A program made the translations under genes and the position numbers. Positions 1 through 9,942 of a DNA stretch of 64,000 bases are shown piece after piece. The first letter of the stretch is position 1. Every line of letters begins with the position of its first letter. The DNA is from Desulfovibrio subterraneus (GTDB taxonomy: Bacteria; Desulfobacterota; Desulfovibrionia; Desulfovibrionales; Desulfovibrionaceae). The notes under the pieces were generated by a model that was not told where the DNA came from, searched no databases, and saw nothing but the letters and a program-made list of their open reading frames with translations. Location: assembly GCF_013340285.1 (NCBI RefSeq), contig NZ_BLVO01000016.1, positions 671,021 to 735,020 on the forward strand. The letters run 5' to 3'.

Positions 1-3000
1 CGGGGGGTGCCACCAGTGTTGAACGTCGCCCTCCTCAAATTGCCGGCTGGCACAGAGCAGCAAATGGTCGCGAACGAGTTGCGGCTGGGTATGGATGAGG
101 GCCATAACATCCTGTAGCTGGTCACGGAAACCGAACGCACCACCGGATTGATAGGTGGCGCCGCGCGCCCAAAGTCGACAGGCAAGAGTTTGGTAGAGCA
201 TCCAGCCGTTTGCCAAGATGTTGAAAGCCCGATCCGGAGTTTCCACATGAACTGTTCCCAGCGTATGCGACCAATGTTGCCAAACCTTGTCCAGGGCTGC
301 TTGCGCAGCCTGAGGGCCACGGTAGCGATGCACCAGACGTCTGGCTTCCTCCGTATCCCGCCCGATGCCGAGCCTGAAGACAATTTCGCGCTCTTGACCG
401 GGATCGATGGTAAAGGCCACCTGAATTGCCCCGCAGGGGTCCAGAGCGGCACCCACCCTGCCTGAAAGTCGCGTGCGAGTCATGGCTGCCGGCGACTTGA
501 GCGTGCCACCGCGTCCCAGAAATTCCAGACGGTCGCCACTTATGGTGCGTATACTCTCATCCACATCAATAAAAGCGGTCCGATCGCTGAATTCTGTATT
601 GTATGGGTTGCGGGCAAAGAGTGCGCCGCTGTCCGGATCTACCTCGGTAATCACATACCCTGCGGTCTTGCTGCGCAGATCGCCTAGCACCCATTCGACA
701 TAGCCGGTGGCCGACATTTTGCGGGAGTGGCCCGATTCGTTGCGCATCTTCAGCACTGCAAATTTTACGGGAGCGTCGAGTGCCACGTATACCCAAAGCT
801 CGGAAGCGATACCTCGTTCCACATGTTCAAAGACGCTGTAACCGAAGCCATGACGGGTGGCGTAAGGCGTGGTGCCACGGCACGGTAACGGCGTTGGCGA
901 CCAGAAGTGGCCGCGCTCTTCGTCTCTGATGTAGAAGGCTTCACCACGAAAATCACTGACGGGGTCGTTGTTCCAGGGGGTCAGTCTGAATTCGTGTGCG
1001 TTCTCGCTCCATGTACTGGCCATGCCGCTTTCAGATATGACACTTCCAAAACCGGGATTCGCAAGCACGTTGACCCATGGAGTGGGCGTAACCTGGTCGG
1101 AGCCCGTGGAAATGACATATTCATTGCCGTCCGGTGTAAAGCCTCCCAACCCGTTGTTAAAGATCAAATCTCTGCGGGGTAAGGGAGCCACGGCAGGAGG
1201 CGGGGCCCGAAGTGCGCGCACCGGATTGAGAAGCGGCGTTGGAGGAGCGGGCAATATTCTGCCGTCAATCTGTTCTTCCAGCGTCCCCAGAGTATCGGAG
1301 ATGATGATACGGGCCACTGTATGGAAGAGGATTCGATCTTCCTCGGCTATACGGTCAGCAGAGCGGACGAATATCCCCCCGCGCTGGTCGTTCAGTCCGG
1401 TTTTATTATCTGCGGCTATAAGTCCCATTATTTCGTCGTGGAGGGACTGCCTGTATCCTTCATGGTCTTCATTCCAGATAACGAGGTCCACCGTCAGTCC
1501 CTTGAGTTTCCAATACGTATGGGCTTGCACCATTTGCCGCACCAGCTCAATGTTGGCAGGACTTTCAATCTTCAGCAGCACGATGGGCAGATCGCCGGAA
1601 ATGGAATAGCCCCAAAGTCCGGACTGGCCCCGGTGATTTTTGATAAGATCTTCCGTTTGGGCCCGTAGAGCAGCATTGGTGTAAATGATTGAACCTGCCA
1701 GCCTGCCGTAGAGTTTTGCTTCTGCTTCAGAGGCATTCAACTGGCGCAGCTGTACCTGGCTGTGAGTCCAGGCAAGGTCAAAGACCCGGTCGGCCATACG
1801 CCTGTCCTGATATTTATTCACCAGCTCCAGAGCCGTTCCGCGGGTGTTTGAAATACCGTAGATCATGTCTATGGTTACAAATTCGCCCGGGTTGAGAACT
1901 ACTCGCTGGCGAATGGCCGCGACGGGGTCGAGTACAGATCCCTCGCTGCCGGAGAGTGTGGCTGAATACCCCGAATTCCTTCCGTTGAGAGCCTGGGGGT
2001 CGGCAGTCGTGTTGCCTCGACCGATGAAACGCATGCGGTCTGTCTCATAAGATGCCTCCCCGATCACTTCACCCCGGACAGTCATCATGTGCAGCATGAA
2101 GGGGGGCACTTCGTCCTGCGACCGGGGCCTGCGTGTGCAGAGGATCGCCCTGTTGTCACGGAGGATTTCGGTTTGCACAAAAAGGTTGCTGAAAGCCGGA
2201 TGCAGTTCATCCGCTGCTTGCGTTGTCAGCACTACTTCCGTGTAGCTGGTCACATCTATGAAACGGCGCGTACGGGTATGGTTGGTGATGCGTACGCGTC
2301 GCAACTCTATGTCGTCCTCGGGAGAAACGGCGATTTCGGTATGTGAGCCATAGCCGTGGTCGCGGCGTTGGAATTCGGCTTTGCCTTCCGAGAAGACCAC
2401 CTCGAACTGTTTGGCGGGAGTTCGTGTCGGCTGATGTGTGGTGGACCAGAATGTACCACTGTCCACGTCACGCAGGTAGCAGAACGTGCCCCGGTCATCA
2501 CAGGTAGGGTCTTCGCGCCAGCGGGTCAGGGCCAGATCCTCACAGCGGCTATAGCCGCTGCCTGAAGTTGTAATCATGACATGGTAGCGGCCGTTGGAGA
2601 GCAGATGAACCTGGGGGGTAGGAGTGTCCGGGGTGTTGTAAAACCGTATGGGCGTTTCTGCCGGTTCAGTGGTGAGATCCCTTTCGGCCAGTTCGGTGGT
2701 GTGCGCATAGAATGCAGCTGCCTTGGGAATGCTCTCCTGCAGTAGCGGGAGTGTGGCCTGGAATTGGGCCTCTGACTCGAAGCGTCGTTGCATCGGATGA
2801 TTAAGCAGTACTCCGGCCAGAGCCAGAAAGCTCATGCCCTGATGATGTGCCATGAAAGATTGGACTACGGCGCTCGCACGCCCGTGAGGCAAGCGCATGG
2901 GAGTAAAGTCGATTGCCTCGTAAAATCCGTAGCTGGCATAGAGCCCTTTGTCGGTCAGCAGCATCAGATTTCTGCATGCTTCCTGCGGGAAAACCAGAAG

Positions 3001-6000
3001 GGCCAGAACGGTGGCATAGGGCGCTATGACCAAGTCTTCGGTAAGGCCGCGCTTGAGTCCCAGCCCGGGGACGCCAAATGCCCGATATTGATAGTTCTGG
3101 TGTATGTCTATGGCGTTATAGCCGCATTCTGAGATACCCCAGGGCACGCCCTTCTTTTTCCCATATTCAATTTGTCGAGTCACAGCAGCCTTGCAGGTCT
3201 GGTCGAGCAGGGTATTCGGATAACTCGGCATGACCAGATTCGGCATCAGATATTCGAACATGGACCCGCTCCAAGAGAGCAACGTCGGTCCACCTCCGGC
3301 AGTGGTGAGCAAGCGTCCCAGGGCAAACCAGCTTTCCTGCGGCAGCCGTCCCTGGGCAATGCCCACGAATGTGGCGAAGCGCGCTTCCGAGGCCAGCAGA
3401 TCATAACAGCTCTGGTCTTTGCGGCATTCATCAACATTGTAACCGATGGTCAGCAGGCGCCGCGCTTCATCATAGAGGAATTCATATTCCATCTGGGTCA
3501 GAGAGTCGCAAAGATCGGCAAGGGTGGTAAGGGTGGCGATTCTGGATTTTGCCTGCAGGCTGGCAGCCTGGACCAGGCTGTTCAACCCGGTAAGATCGAT
3601 ATCGTGGCTTGCGGTTATGGTAGGGTTGAATTTTGTTTGTAGCGCAACCAGTTCTTTCAAGGTCGGAATTTCATCCAAAAAAGCGAGGCTATCCGGGAGT
3701 TCTTGAACGTGGGCACACCATGGTGTCAGCATGTCCAGTTCCTCCAGATAGTCATGGCATTGCGCGATAAAGGCGCTGAGCCACCAGTGGACTGAACTGT
3801 CGGGAGCTTCGTTATTCAGGGTGGTGTTTACCTCCGTTGCAGAAGCAGCGAGTCGTTCCAGACATCGTCGGGATGCTCCCAGTGTGTGGGGCGGAGCTTG
3901 TATGACTGCATCCATTTCCCGGCACAGCGCGGACAGCAATGCGGGTGTATTGGCCGGCAGCGGATTCGGGGGAATGGTTTGTGAGCTTTCCATTGCCAGC
4001 TCTAAGGCATCTTTCAAGCTTTCGAACAGCCCCGGAGTGATGATCCTGTCGTTGGGCAGGGAGAGCAACCCCGCACGCAGGGTCATGATGTGACCTGCCA
4101 GATTGCCGGAATCAACGGTGGAAACGTAGCGAGGCGACAAGGGCTTCAGGGTAATGGTGTCATACCAGTTGAAGAAATGGCCCTCATGTCGTTCCAGTTG
4201 GCTCATGGTTTTAAACGCTTGCATGGTGCGATCCAGCAGGCGTCCGCACGAGATAAATCCGAAGTCGTATGCGGTAAGATTTGCAAGAAGCGCCAGCCCC
4301 ATATTGGTGGGGGATGTACGGTGTGCGATAACAGCTACGGGCTGCTCCTGATAATTGTCAGGAGGCAGGAAGTGGTCTTTGGGGCCAACAAAAGTTTCGA
4401 AAAAACGCCAGGTACTGCGGGCAAGTTTACGTAAAAACGTACTCTGAAGGTCTGTAAGCTTTTCTTCAGGGGGAGAAAACGGCAGGCTCAGCCACCATGC
4501 GAGTATCGGCGAAATGAACCACAGGATAAGCACCGGACCGGCTACCAAAAGGGAGGACGGTACGGTCGTGGCAAGAAAGAGGGCCAGTGTTGTCGCCAGG
4601 ATGGGGCCTATCCACATGCTCCGGTATACACTGAGCAGGGTTGTGCCGGTGCCGGTTCTGTCTCCGCTTGCCGGCTCCCACTCCAGAAGGCCTTTATGGG
4701 TGATCACAAGCCGCCAGAGAGTGTTTCCCACGGCAGAGAGGCTGTAGAAGGACTCATAAGGCAGGCAGATCAGTGTGAACGTGGCCTGCGCGAAGTGTTT
4801 GGGAAGCAGAAGTACTGCGCTTGAGAGGTGCTCTCGGAAGGGTATGTCCGCAGGTTTATGCAGAACATTCTGCAAACTCGTGATGATTGAGGGCAGCAGA
4901 ATGATGCCGCACCCTGCCAGTGTCCAGAACCATGGAGAAGCGGCGATGGTCCAACCGTACAACAGAAGCAGGGTCAGCGACGCGGCGGTCAGGCTGCGCC
5001 GTAAGTTGTCCATGATCTTCCAGCGGGAAAGGAGCGTAATTGGATTCTTCCGGGAGCGGCCATCTTTAGCGGGGATGCCGGGCAACAACCAGCGTGCAAT
5101 CTGCCAGTCGCCACGAATCCATCGTGCCCTGCGGCTCACATCCGCCATGTAGCTGACGGGCGGGGGCTCAAACAATTGCACGTCACTCAAGAGTCCGGAT
5201 CGGGCATAACAGCCTTCCAGAAGGTCATGACTCAGGATTCGATTTTCCGGGAAGCTGTCCCCAAGAGTGTGCTCAAAGGCGTCGACGTCGTAAATGCCTT
5301 TGCCTATGAACGAACCTTCTCCGAACAAGTCCTGATACACGTCTGAGACGGTGCGGGTGTATGGGTCTATGCCTATCTCGCTGGCGCACATCCTTGCATA
5401 TCGAGACCTGCCGATACCAGCCAGACTGGCTGCAATACGCGGTTGCAGGATGCCGTAGCCGCCGGTTACACGCAGCCTGTCAGAGCCGTATTGCGGACGG
5501 TTTAACGGGTGGGCCATGGTACCCACGAGCTGCCGGGCGCAATCCCGCCCCATGTGGGTATCGGTGTCTAAGGTGATAACGTATGCAACATCGTGTAATA
5601 ATGTTGTGTTTCCGAGAATCAAGGCAAAGGGTGAAGAATCGCCGCCACGTAGCAGTCTGTTCAGGTCTGCAAGTTTGCCTCGCTTGCGTTCATATCCCAT
5701 CCATCTCTGTTCCCGGGCATTAAAGCGGCGTGGCCTATGGAATAGATAAAACAGGTCTTCTGTCGGGGTGTTATATTTCTTGTTCAGCTCCTCTATGCCC
5801 TGTCGGGCCTGAGACAGCAGAAGGGCATCCCCGGGGAGTGTTTGTTCATCTGCATCGGTAAAGTCTGTGAGAAGTCCGAAATGCAGATACTTGTCACGGT
5901 TTCCAAGGAAGCGGACCTCCAGAGCTTTGATCAGCTCCTCAACCGCCGCGGTGCTCGTGAGCATGGCGGGAACCACAATGAGGGTTCGCCGGTTTTCAGG

Positions 6001-7473
6001 AATGCCCTTGGAGAAATCAAGGCGCGGGAGAGGCTGCGGGGTGGTCAACATGGTCGTAAGCCAATTCGCCAGGGCCACCGCAGGATGGCTGGTGCATATC
6101 AGAGCGAGCAGGCACAGCAATGCCAGCTCCCACTCCTGCAGTCCATCAGCCTGCGCCTTGAACGCAAAGCCTCCGGTGAAAAGTATCGTGAGAAGTAGTA
6201 CTCCCCCGCCATAGAGCAACAGAGGAAACCGGTTCCCCAGTGCACGCAGCGATAGAATGGGTGGTTCGCTCGCATGTACCGTTTTTTTGAAATGCGCCAC
6301 CCCGTTGGAAATGAGATGGAACCCCACGTGAGCGGCCAAGGTATTGATGCCATCTCCGGTCGCGCATTCCCGAGCCAGGTTGATGGCTATGCGTGCCACT
6401 TCGGCCTCTGATAACGGGCTTGTTTTGGCCGTTTCTTCCACAACGTGACGATAGCGGTCACGCGTTACAAAATCCATTGCGCCATGCACTCCGGCCGGGT
6501 CTTCTCTGAGGATGCTCTCGACGATGCTTGTGGCTTCAACAAACTCGCGCCAATCCATGATGCCAAGGAATCTCAAGCTGCCGATACTGTTGCTCATAGT
6601 GACCTGATCAACGGATTGCCGCTGACTTTCCAGCTCCACCATCTGAGTGATGGTCAGGCCGGATTCGGACAGCCGTTGTTCAATCCATGTAAGCGGTAGG
6701 GCCAGAGCTTGACCTTGACCGTGAAGCCGGCGCGAGAGCTCTGCTACAAACGAACTATCCATGGGGGGGTTGGAGCTGGCCATGTCGGCAATGGTCAGAA
6801 TGAGCTCCTGCGGATGACTGGCGGCCACTTGGAGCATTTTGTCGGACCAGAACGCGGCATGATTGCGTTCGAGTCTTTGACTGGCAATACGGGCGGCCAC
6901 TCGGCGCAGGTTTTCGATGAGTGCAAGGCGGAGCATGATCGGGATAGCCCAGAGTTCGCCTAACTTCAAAGGGCTGACGGACTGATATGCATCCACCATT
7001 CCTTTCAGGCTTTCCGGGTCCACCTGTCCGTCACGATGAGAGATGCTTTCGAGGGCGAGATCATACACTCGCGGTAACTTGGCGGAAGGGCCGTTGGCCA
7101 GACAGGGCAGCTCGCGGCTGTACCCTTTTGGAAAATGCTGGCGGGCGGTGCGGATTTGATCCTCAATCACATAGAAATTGTCCAGCAGCCATTCTCCGGC
7201 CGGAGAGAGCCGATGGTCCGCTTTCACGTCATTCGTCAGTTGAGTGTGTACGCCTTGAAGGAATGTTTCATTTTCGGCAAGCCGCACAAGCAGCTGATTT
7301 TGAGATCTCCCCTTCGCCAGTTTGTGCGAATGGGCAAGAAATCTACCATGTTGCTGCATTCTTTCCGAGCTGAACAGATCCGACCGTAAGGGAGCTTCTT
7401 CTTTGCTGCTTCCTCCGCGTAGCCGGGACCATGCATGAGATACTTTGTAAAGGATCGCATTGCGGATATCCAT
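1..7473 (-). CDS. ndvB: Cyclic beta-1,2-glucan synthase, NdvB/ChvB type (3' end outside window)
   Basis: Inner-membrane enzyme that polymerises UDP-glucose into beta-1,2-glucan and cyclises it for the periplasm. The frame stays open for 2491 codons and runs off the left edge; family members have about 2800 residues. The start is ATG 7473, five bases after a perfect AGGAGG. Visible in order: a long N-terminal region; hydrophobic segments near residues 416-460; a GT84 glycosyltransferase domain with TDFTDADEQ near 531, LDTDTHMG near 633 and RARWIRGDWQ at 782-791; more membrane segments to about residue 1000; a glycoamylase-like part (LLSWSGSMFEYL near 1400); then carbohydrate-binding repeats and GH94 phosphorylase-like sequence with YQSGGAFGFRDQ. 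The last residues in view are GDVQHWWHPP, the GH94 motif just before the catalytic Asp, so the active-site end is not visible. Family assignment is firm; the glucan linkage is inferred from the family. Confidence 0.93.
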   Translation of the reverse strand, partial: MDIRNAILYKVSHAWSRLRGGSSKEEAPLRSDLFSSERMQQHGRFLAHSHKLAKGRSQNQLLVRLAENETFLQGVHTQLTNDVKADHRLSPAGEWLLDNFYVIEDQIRTARQHFPKGYSRELPCLANGPSAKLPRVYDLALESISHRDGQVDPESLKGMVDAYQSVSPLKLGELWAIPIMLRLALIENLRRVAARIASQRLERNHAAFWSDKMLQVAASHPQELILTIADMASSNPPMDSSFVAELSRRLHGQGQALALPLTWIEQRLSESGLTITQMVELESQRQSVDQVTMSNSIGSLRFLGIMDWREFVEATSIVESILREDPAGVHGAMDFVTRDRYRHVVEETAKTSPLSEAEVARIAINLARECATGDGINTLAAHVGFHLISNGVAHFKKTVHASEPPILSLRALGNRFPLLLYGGGVLLLTILFTGGFAFKAQADGLQEWELALLCLLALICTSHPAVALANWLTTMLTTPQPLPRLDFSKGIPENRRTLIVVPAMLTSTAAVEELIKALEVRFLGNRDKYLHFGLLTDFTDADEQTLPGDALLLSQARQGIEELNKKYNTPTEDLFYLFHRPRRFNAREQRWMGYERKRGKLADLNRLLRGGDSSPFALILGNTTLLHDVAYVITLDTDTHMGRDCARQLVGTMAHPLNRPQYGSDRLRVTGGYGILQPRIAASLAGIGRSRYARMCASEIGIDPYTRTVSDVYQDLFGEGSFIGKGIYDVDAFEHTLGDSFPENRILSHDLLEGCYARSGLLSDVQLFEPPPVSYMADVSRRARWIRGDWQIARWLLPGIPAKDGRSRKNPITLLSRWKIMDNLRRSLTAASLTLLLLYGWTIAASPWFWTLAGCGIILLPSIITSLQNVLHKPADIPFREHLSSAVLLLPKHFAQATFTLICLPYESFYSLSAVGNTLWRLVITHKGLLEWEPASGDRTGTGTTLLSVYRSMWIGPILATTLALFLATTVPSSLLVAGPVLILWFISPILAWWLSLPFSPPEEKLTDLQSTFLRKLARSTWRFFETFVGPKDHFLPPDNYQEQPVAVIAHRTSPTNMGLALLANLTAYDFGFISCGRLLDRTMQAFKTMSQLERHEGHFFNWYDTITLKPLSPRYVSTVDSGNLAGHIMTLRAGLLSLPNDRIITPGLFESLKDALELAMESSQTIPPNPLPANTPALLSALCREMDAVIQAPPHTLGASRRCLERLAASATEVNTTLNNEAPDSSVHWWLSAFIAQCHDYLEELDMLTPWCAHVQELPDSLAFLDEIPTLKELVALQTKFNPTITASHDIDLTGLNSLVQAASLQAKSRIATLTTLADLCDSLTQMEYEFLYDEARRLLTIGYNVDECRKDQSCYDLLASEARFATFVGIAQGRLPQESWFALGRLLTTAGGGPTLLSWSGSMFEYLMPNLVMPSYPNTLLDQTCKAAVTRQIEYGKKKGVPWGISECGYNAIDIHQNYQYRAFGVPGLGLKRGLTEDLVIAPYATVLALLVFPQEACRNLMLLTDKGLYASYGFYEAIDFTPMRLPHGRASAVVQSFMAHHQGMSFLALAGVLLNHPMQRRFESEAQFQATLPLLQESIPKAAAFYAHTTELAERDLTTEPAETPIRFYNTPDTPTPQVHLLSNGRYHVMITTSGSGYSRCEDLALTRWREDPTCDDRGTFCYLRDVDSGTFWSTTHQPTRTPAKQFEVVFSEGKAEFQRRDHGYGSHTEIAVSPEDDIELRRVRITNHTRTRRFIDVTSYTEVVLTTQAADELHPAFSNLFVQTEILRDNRAILCTRRPRSQDEVPPFMLHMMTVRGEVIGEASYETDRMRFIGRGNTTADPQALNGRNSGYSATLSGSEGSVLDPVAAIRQRVVLNPGEFVTIDMIYGISNTRGTALELVNKYQDRRMADRVFDLAWTHSQVQLRQLNASEAEAKLYGRLAGSIIYTNAALRAQTEDLIKNHRGQSGLWGYSISGDLPIVLLKIESPANIELVRQMVQAHTYWKLKGLTVDLVIWNEDHEGYRQSLHDEIMGLIAADNKTGLNDQRGGIFVRSADRIAEEDRILFHTVARIIISDTLGTLEEQIDGRILPAPPTPLLNPVRALRAPPPAVAPLPRRDLIFNNGLGGFTPDGNEYVISTGSDQVTPTPWVNVLANPGFGSVISESGMASTWSENAHEFRLTPWNNDPVSDFRGEAFYIRDEERGHFWSPTPLPCRGTTPYATRHGFGYSVFEHVERGIASELWVYVALDAPVKFAVLKMRNESGHSRKMSATGYVEWVLGDLRSKTAGYVITEVDPDSGALFARNPYNTEFSDRTAFIDVDESIRTISGDRLEFLGRGGTLKSPAAMTRTRLSGRVGAALDPCGAIQVAFTIDPGQEREIVFRLGIGRDTEEARRLVHRYRGPQAAQAALDKVWQHWSHTLGTVHVETPDRAFNILANGWMLYQTLACRLWARGATYQSGGAFGFRDQLQDVMALIHTQPQLVRDHLLLCASRQFEEGDVQHWWHPP

Positions 7474-7802
7474 TGCTGCCTCCTGTTATAGAAAACGGGG
7501 CGAACTTCGTACTCATTATGGCGGTTCAAATTCGAGAAAAGACAGATCGACAGTACAAGGGCAGTGAAATTATGTGATGAGCTCTGGACGCCCTGGCGTT
7601 GCGGAATTGGAAGGAATATATGCCAGCCGGTGCAGGAGATATTGTAAATGTATTTGCGGATGTTGCGGATGTTGTATTGTCTTGTTTCGGGATATGATAA
7701 CACACATCTGTGCATGTAGATAGGAGGAGAGCGTAGAATTAACTACATTGCGTGGCATACGCTCTCTTTATGGATGAGATTGCATGTATGTTGCTATAGT
7801 TG
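7474..7802. other. Intergenic region upstream of the glucan synthase
   Basis: About 330 bases between the divergent-reading glucan synthase start and the end of the integrase remnant. It should hold the promoter of the glucan synthase on the minus strand, but I could not pick out a convincing -35/-10 pair. No gene, RNA or obvious repeat was recognised. It forms the left border of the decayed accessory island. Confidence 0.4.
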
Positions 7803-8515
7803 TTAGAGATGTGATGGTAAAACTTTCATTCCTTTAAAGTCGTTAAATACTGTTTTCACATTGTTATTGCGGGTATATATCATGTCATTATTATATCCAT
7901 AATGGTCCTTAATATTTGTTTTGCTGATGCCGGAGGCGGAGTCGCCCCCCTTGGTCTGTCCAAGCATTTCAAGCGCAGACCGCGTTGCGTCTTCATTGCC
8001 ATGCATGTGACGTAGGGCCATTGCGGGAACTCTCCAGCCCATTACATCCATCAGCGAACGTAAATTCAGAGATTTTGCCAATTCCGTAGCAACGGCGTGC
8101 CGAATGGAATGTTGTCCTGTCGAGCGGTGTGCGCCCTTCATTTAAGCCAAGCGCCTTGACCGTGGTTGCAAAGGCCGAAGGAGCTTCCCTATAGGGCTTG
8201 CCGTCAGTCTTAACAAAGACTGGAGCCGTGGAATTTCCACGAGGAATTTCAGCGAGCAAATCTGCCAGATGGTCTGGGAGAGGAATCTTCCGTGTTTCCG
8301 AATTTTTTGTCCCCTCAAAGATAATGTTCGTTGACGTTACGTTCCTCCATTCCAATAAAAACGCTTCGCTCGCACGGCACACTGTAAGGAACGCAAAACG
8401 AGTCATCCACCACGCGTGTTTGTCCGCAGCTCTGGCTCTTCAAGGATCGCTTCCTTCTCATGCGCAGAGGTCACACGTTGCCGCCTGTTGTCTTTTGGTG
8501 ATGTAGCCCCGATAT
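7803..8515 (-). pseudogene. Tyrosine recombinase/integrase, broken remnant
   Basis: C-terminal catalytic half of a phage- or island-type integrase, spread over at least three reading frames. Reading leftward: a segment with NRRQRVTSAHEKEAILEE (about 8495-8435), then CRASEAFLLEWRNV with the box I Arg, then the HxxR box as HSIRH in another frame, then MGWRVPAMALRHMHGN. The HxxR region (about 8105-8120) looks like it lost five bases from a tandem CATTC repeat, which explains the frame change. In the final motif the expected catalytic Tyr is a His (CAC codon near 8004). The N-terminal domain is missing. The gene therefore looks dead. It probably marks the past entry of a mobile element next to the toxin modules; no attachment sites were recognised. 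Confidence 0.85.
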
Positions 8516-8543
8516 CTCCGCTGGGATTACTAAGGTCAAACGG

Positions 8544-8915
8544 GTGTTGTCGACGACGGAGAAAGTTGCTGATGGGCGGAAGGTTGCAAAGGAGGTCATT
8601 CGTGTTGCCAATCCGGAGAAGATTGCCGATAACGTTGCCTCTGCAATTGAAAATAATCCAAATTTATTGTCAAAACTCCTTAAAAAGTCTGAAAAGGTTG
8701 GTGATCAGTACGAAATTGTCTTGGATGACCTGTCAAAGCTGATAGTTAGGCGCGATTTTGGAGATAAGGCGCATCCTTTGAAGCCTAGAGGTCAAAAAAT
8801 CGACCATTACAATATTGAGATACATCTTCTTGATAGAAAAGGTCGTTGCTCTCCTAAGTCAAATGCGCATGTTTTTATTGAAAATAGCAAACCTGTCGTA
8901 AAGTGGAGTAAGTAG
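8544..8915 (+). CDS. Orphan polymorphic-toxin C-terminal module, RNase-like candidate
   Basis: About 123 residues, read from an alternative GTG; the frame is open a little further upstream with no good start, so this is probably the tail of a larger exoprotein lacking its N-terminus. Residues 1-60 are a lysine-rich linker; the rest holds IVRRDFGDKAHPL and DHYNIEIHLLD and ends PVVKWSK. The HP and DHxNIEIH pattern recalls small nuclease domains (BECR fold) at the ends of CdiA/Rhs toxins; I recognise the style, not a precise family. The next gene starts three bases downstream, as expected for a toxin-immunity pair. A decayed copy of the same domain lies at 9265-9502. Without a signal or start it is likely silent unless recombined onto a full-length exoprotein. 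Confidence 0.6.
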   Translation: MLSTTEKVADGRKVAKEVIRVANPEKIADNVASAIENNPNLLSKLLKKSEKVGDQYEIVLDDLSKLIVRRDFGDKAHPLKPRGQKIDHYNIEIHLLDRKGRCSPKSNAHVFIENSKPVVKWSK

Positions 8916-8917
8916 AT

Positions 8918-9262
8918 ATGGATTTCAATTTTTCTTTAGATCGTCAAGAGGATGAGGTGTTTGATAAGAATGATGATAATATTTTGAAAGTTAGCGTGAC
9001 AGTGGCTGGCGTACCTGTTGAAAATAAGGATAATTGTTTTGTTTTTCTTGATATGACGCGAGATGCAATGATCGGCCTTGGTGTTGAATTGATAAGAAAA
9101 GCAATGGAAAGTGATTTGGAGTGTGGCTATTGCGAATTATATCCCGTTCGATATCCATTAAGGAGGATGGGGGTGTATCTCCACCCAGATAGCTGTCGCT
9201 TATTCTTGGGAATGGCTGCAGAGTTTTCTGAGAAATTTGAAGAAATGTTCCCTGACGATTAG
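8918..9262 (+). CDS. Probable immunity protein for the preceding toxin module
   Basis: A small acidic cytoplasmic protein of 114 residues with no signal peptide or membrane segment. It starts three bases after the toxin stop, so the two are probably co-transcribed. It contains a Cys pair in ECGYCELYP and ends EMFPDD. I do not recognise a named immunity family; the role is inferred from position, size and charge. A broken paralogue ending ELFPEED at 9834 follows the duplicated toxin, which supports the pairing. Base composition is AT-rich compared with the glucan synthase. Confidence 0.6.
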   Translation: MDFNFSLDRQEDEVFDKNDDNILKVSVTVAGVPVENKDNCFVFLDMTRDAMIGLGVELIRKAMESDLECGYCELYPVRYPLRRMGVYLHPDSCRLFLGMAAEFSEKFEEMFPDD

Positions 9263-9264
9263 CC

Positions 9265-9502
9265 CGGCTGCGGTTAAGGTTGGTGATAAGTGTGAGATTG
9301 TCTTGTGAGACCAGGCGAAGTTGATATCTAACTGCGGCTTTGGAGATAAACCACATTATTTACAAAGATTTTGACAGGATGTTGACAATTATAATATTGA
9401 ATACACTATCAGGCGCGTAGTAGAAGAAATAAGCTTGCTTATAGTTATCACATTGTCACAACAGAAAAAGGGCCTTGCAAAATTATCTATGATAAGAAGT
9501 AA
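9265..9502 (+). pseudogene. Decayed second copy of the RNase-like toxin module
   Basis: The DNA from about 9270 onward matches 8691-8915 with substitutions and small indels: GTTGGTGATAAG, GAGATTGTCTTG, TTTGGAGATAAACC and ACAATTATAATATTGA have direct counterparts in the first copy. In-frame stops and frame changes break it. The end can still be read as NKLAYSYHIVTTEKG followed by a stop at 9500-9502, matching the tail of the first toxin. It looks like a tandem duplication of the toxin-immunity pair, or acquisition of a related one, followed by decay. Confidence 0.75.
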
Positions 9503-9834
9503 TGCATAAATATGTCATTGAGTCGGATTCTGCTTCTGATGTGTTTGAAGGCGCAGGCAGTAGTATTTTATGGTGTCTGGCGCTATCAATAATGTGATTA
9601 GATTGCTGGAGAAAATAGTCACGTTTTTATTGAGTTGACACTCGATGGAAAGTTTGGATTGGGTGCCAAGGTTATTCTCTTAGTATTGCGATAAGGCGGT
9701 GTCTCTGAGCGCTTTGAATTGTAACCTGCTGCGTACAGGCTTATGGTTTTTTGTGTCCGAATAGTTGAGCGCGTATCGGATTGCTTGAGCCAATCAACGA
9801 AACGATTGGTGAATTGTTTCCTGAAGAAGATTGA
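9502..9834 (+). pseudogene. Decayed immunity gene following the second toxin copy
   Basis: ATG at 9502 overlaps the toxin stop as TAATG, the usual tight coupling. The frame reads MHKYVIESDSASDVFEGAG and soon meets a stop. A later segment near 9775-9834 reads IGLLEPINETIGELFPEED and then stops, resembling the end of the intact immunity protein at 8918-9262. The middle is shifted. It is probably non-functional. A terminator-like hairpin follows about 55 bases downstream. Confidence 0.65.
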
Positions 9835-9888
9835 ATATACAGAGACGGTATCTACCTGTCCCCGCCATCTCCGGTATAATGACTAATC

Positions 9889-9922
9889 GGCAGCCCCATT
9901 GTGGGCCGCCTTTTCATTTTTT
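9889..9922 (+). terminator. Rho-independent terminator after the first toxin-immunity group
   Basis: A GC-rich inverted repeat (GGCAGCCC / GGGCCGCC, one mismatch) at 9889-9910 is followed by TTTTCATTTTTT. It separates the first pair and its decayed copy from the CdiA-type fragment downstream. It resembles the terminators at 11569 and 14549. Confidence 0.75.
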
Positions 9923-9942
9923 GTTCTTTTTGCTCTCAGGCT

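Noticed and set aside
148-7389. Many short open frames on the plus strand over the first 7.4 kb
   Set aside because: They lie antisense to one continuous minus-strand frame with clear GT84 and GH94 motifs; none has recognisable domains.
8198-8742. Plus-strand frames over the integrase remnant
   Set aside because: Antisense to recognisable integrase motifs; the frame at 8416-8742 merely runs through the junction in the wrong phase for the toxin.
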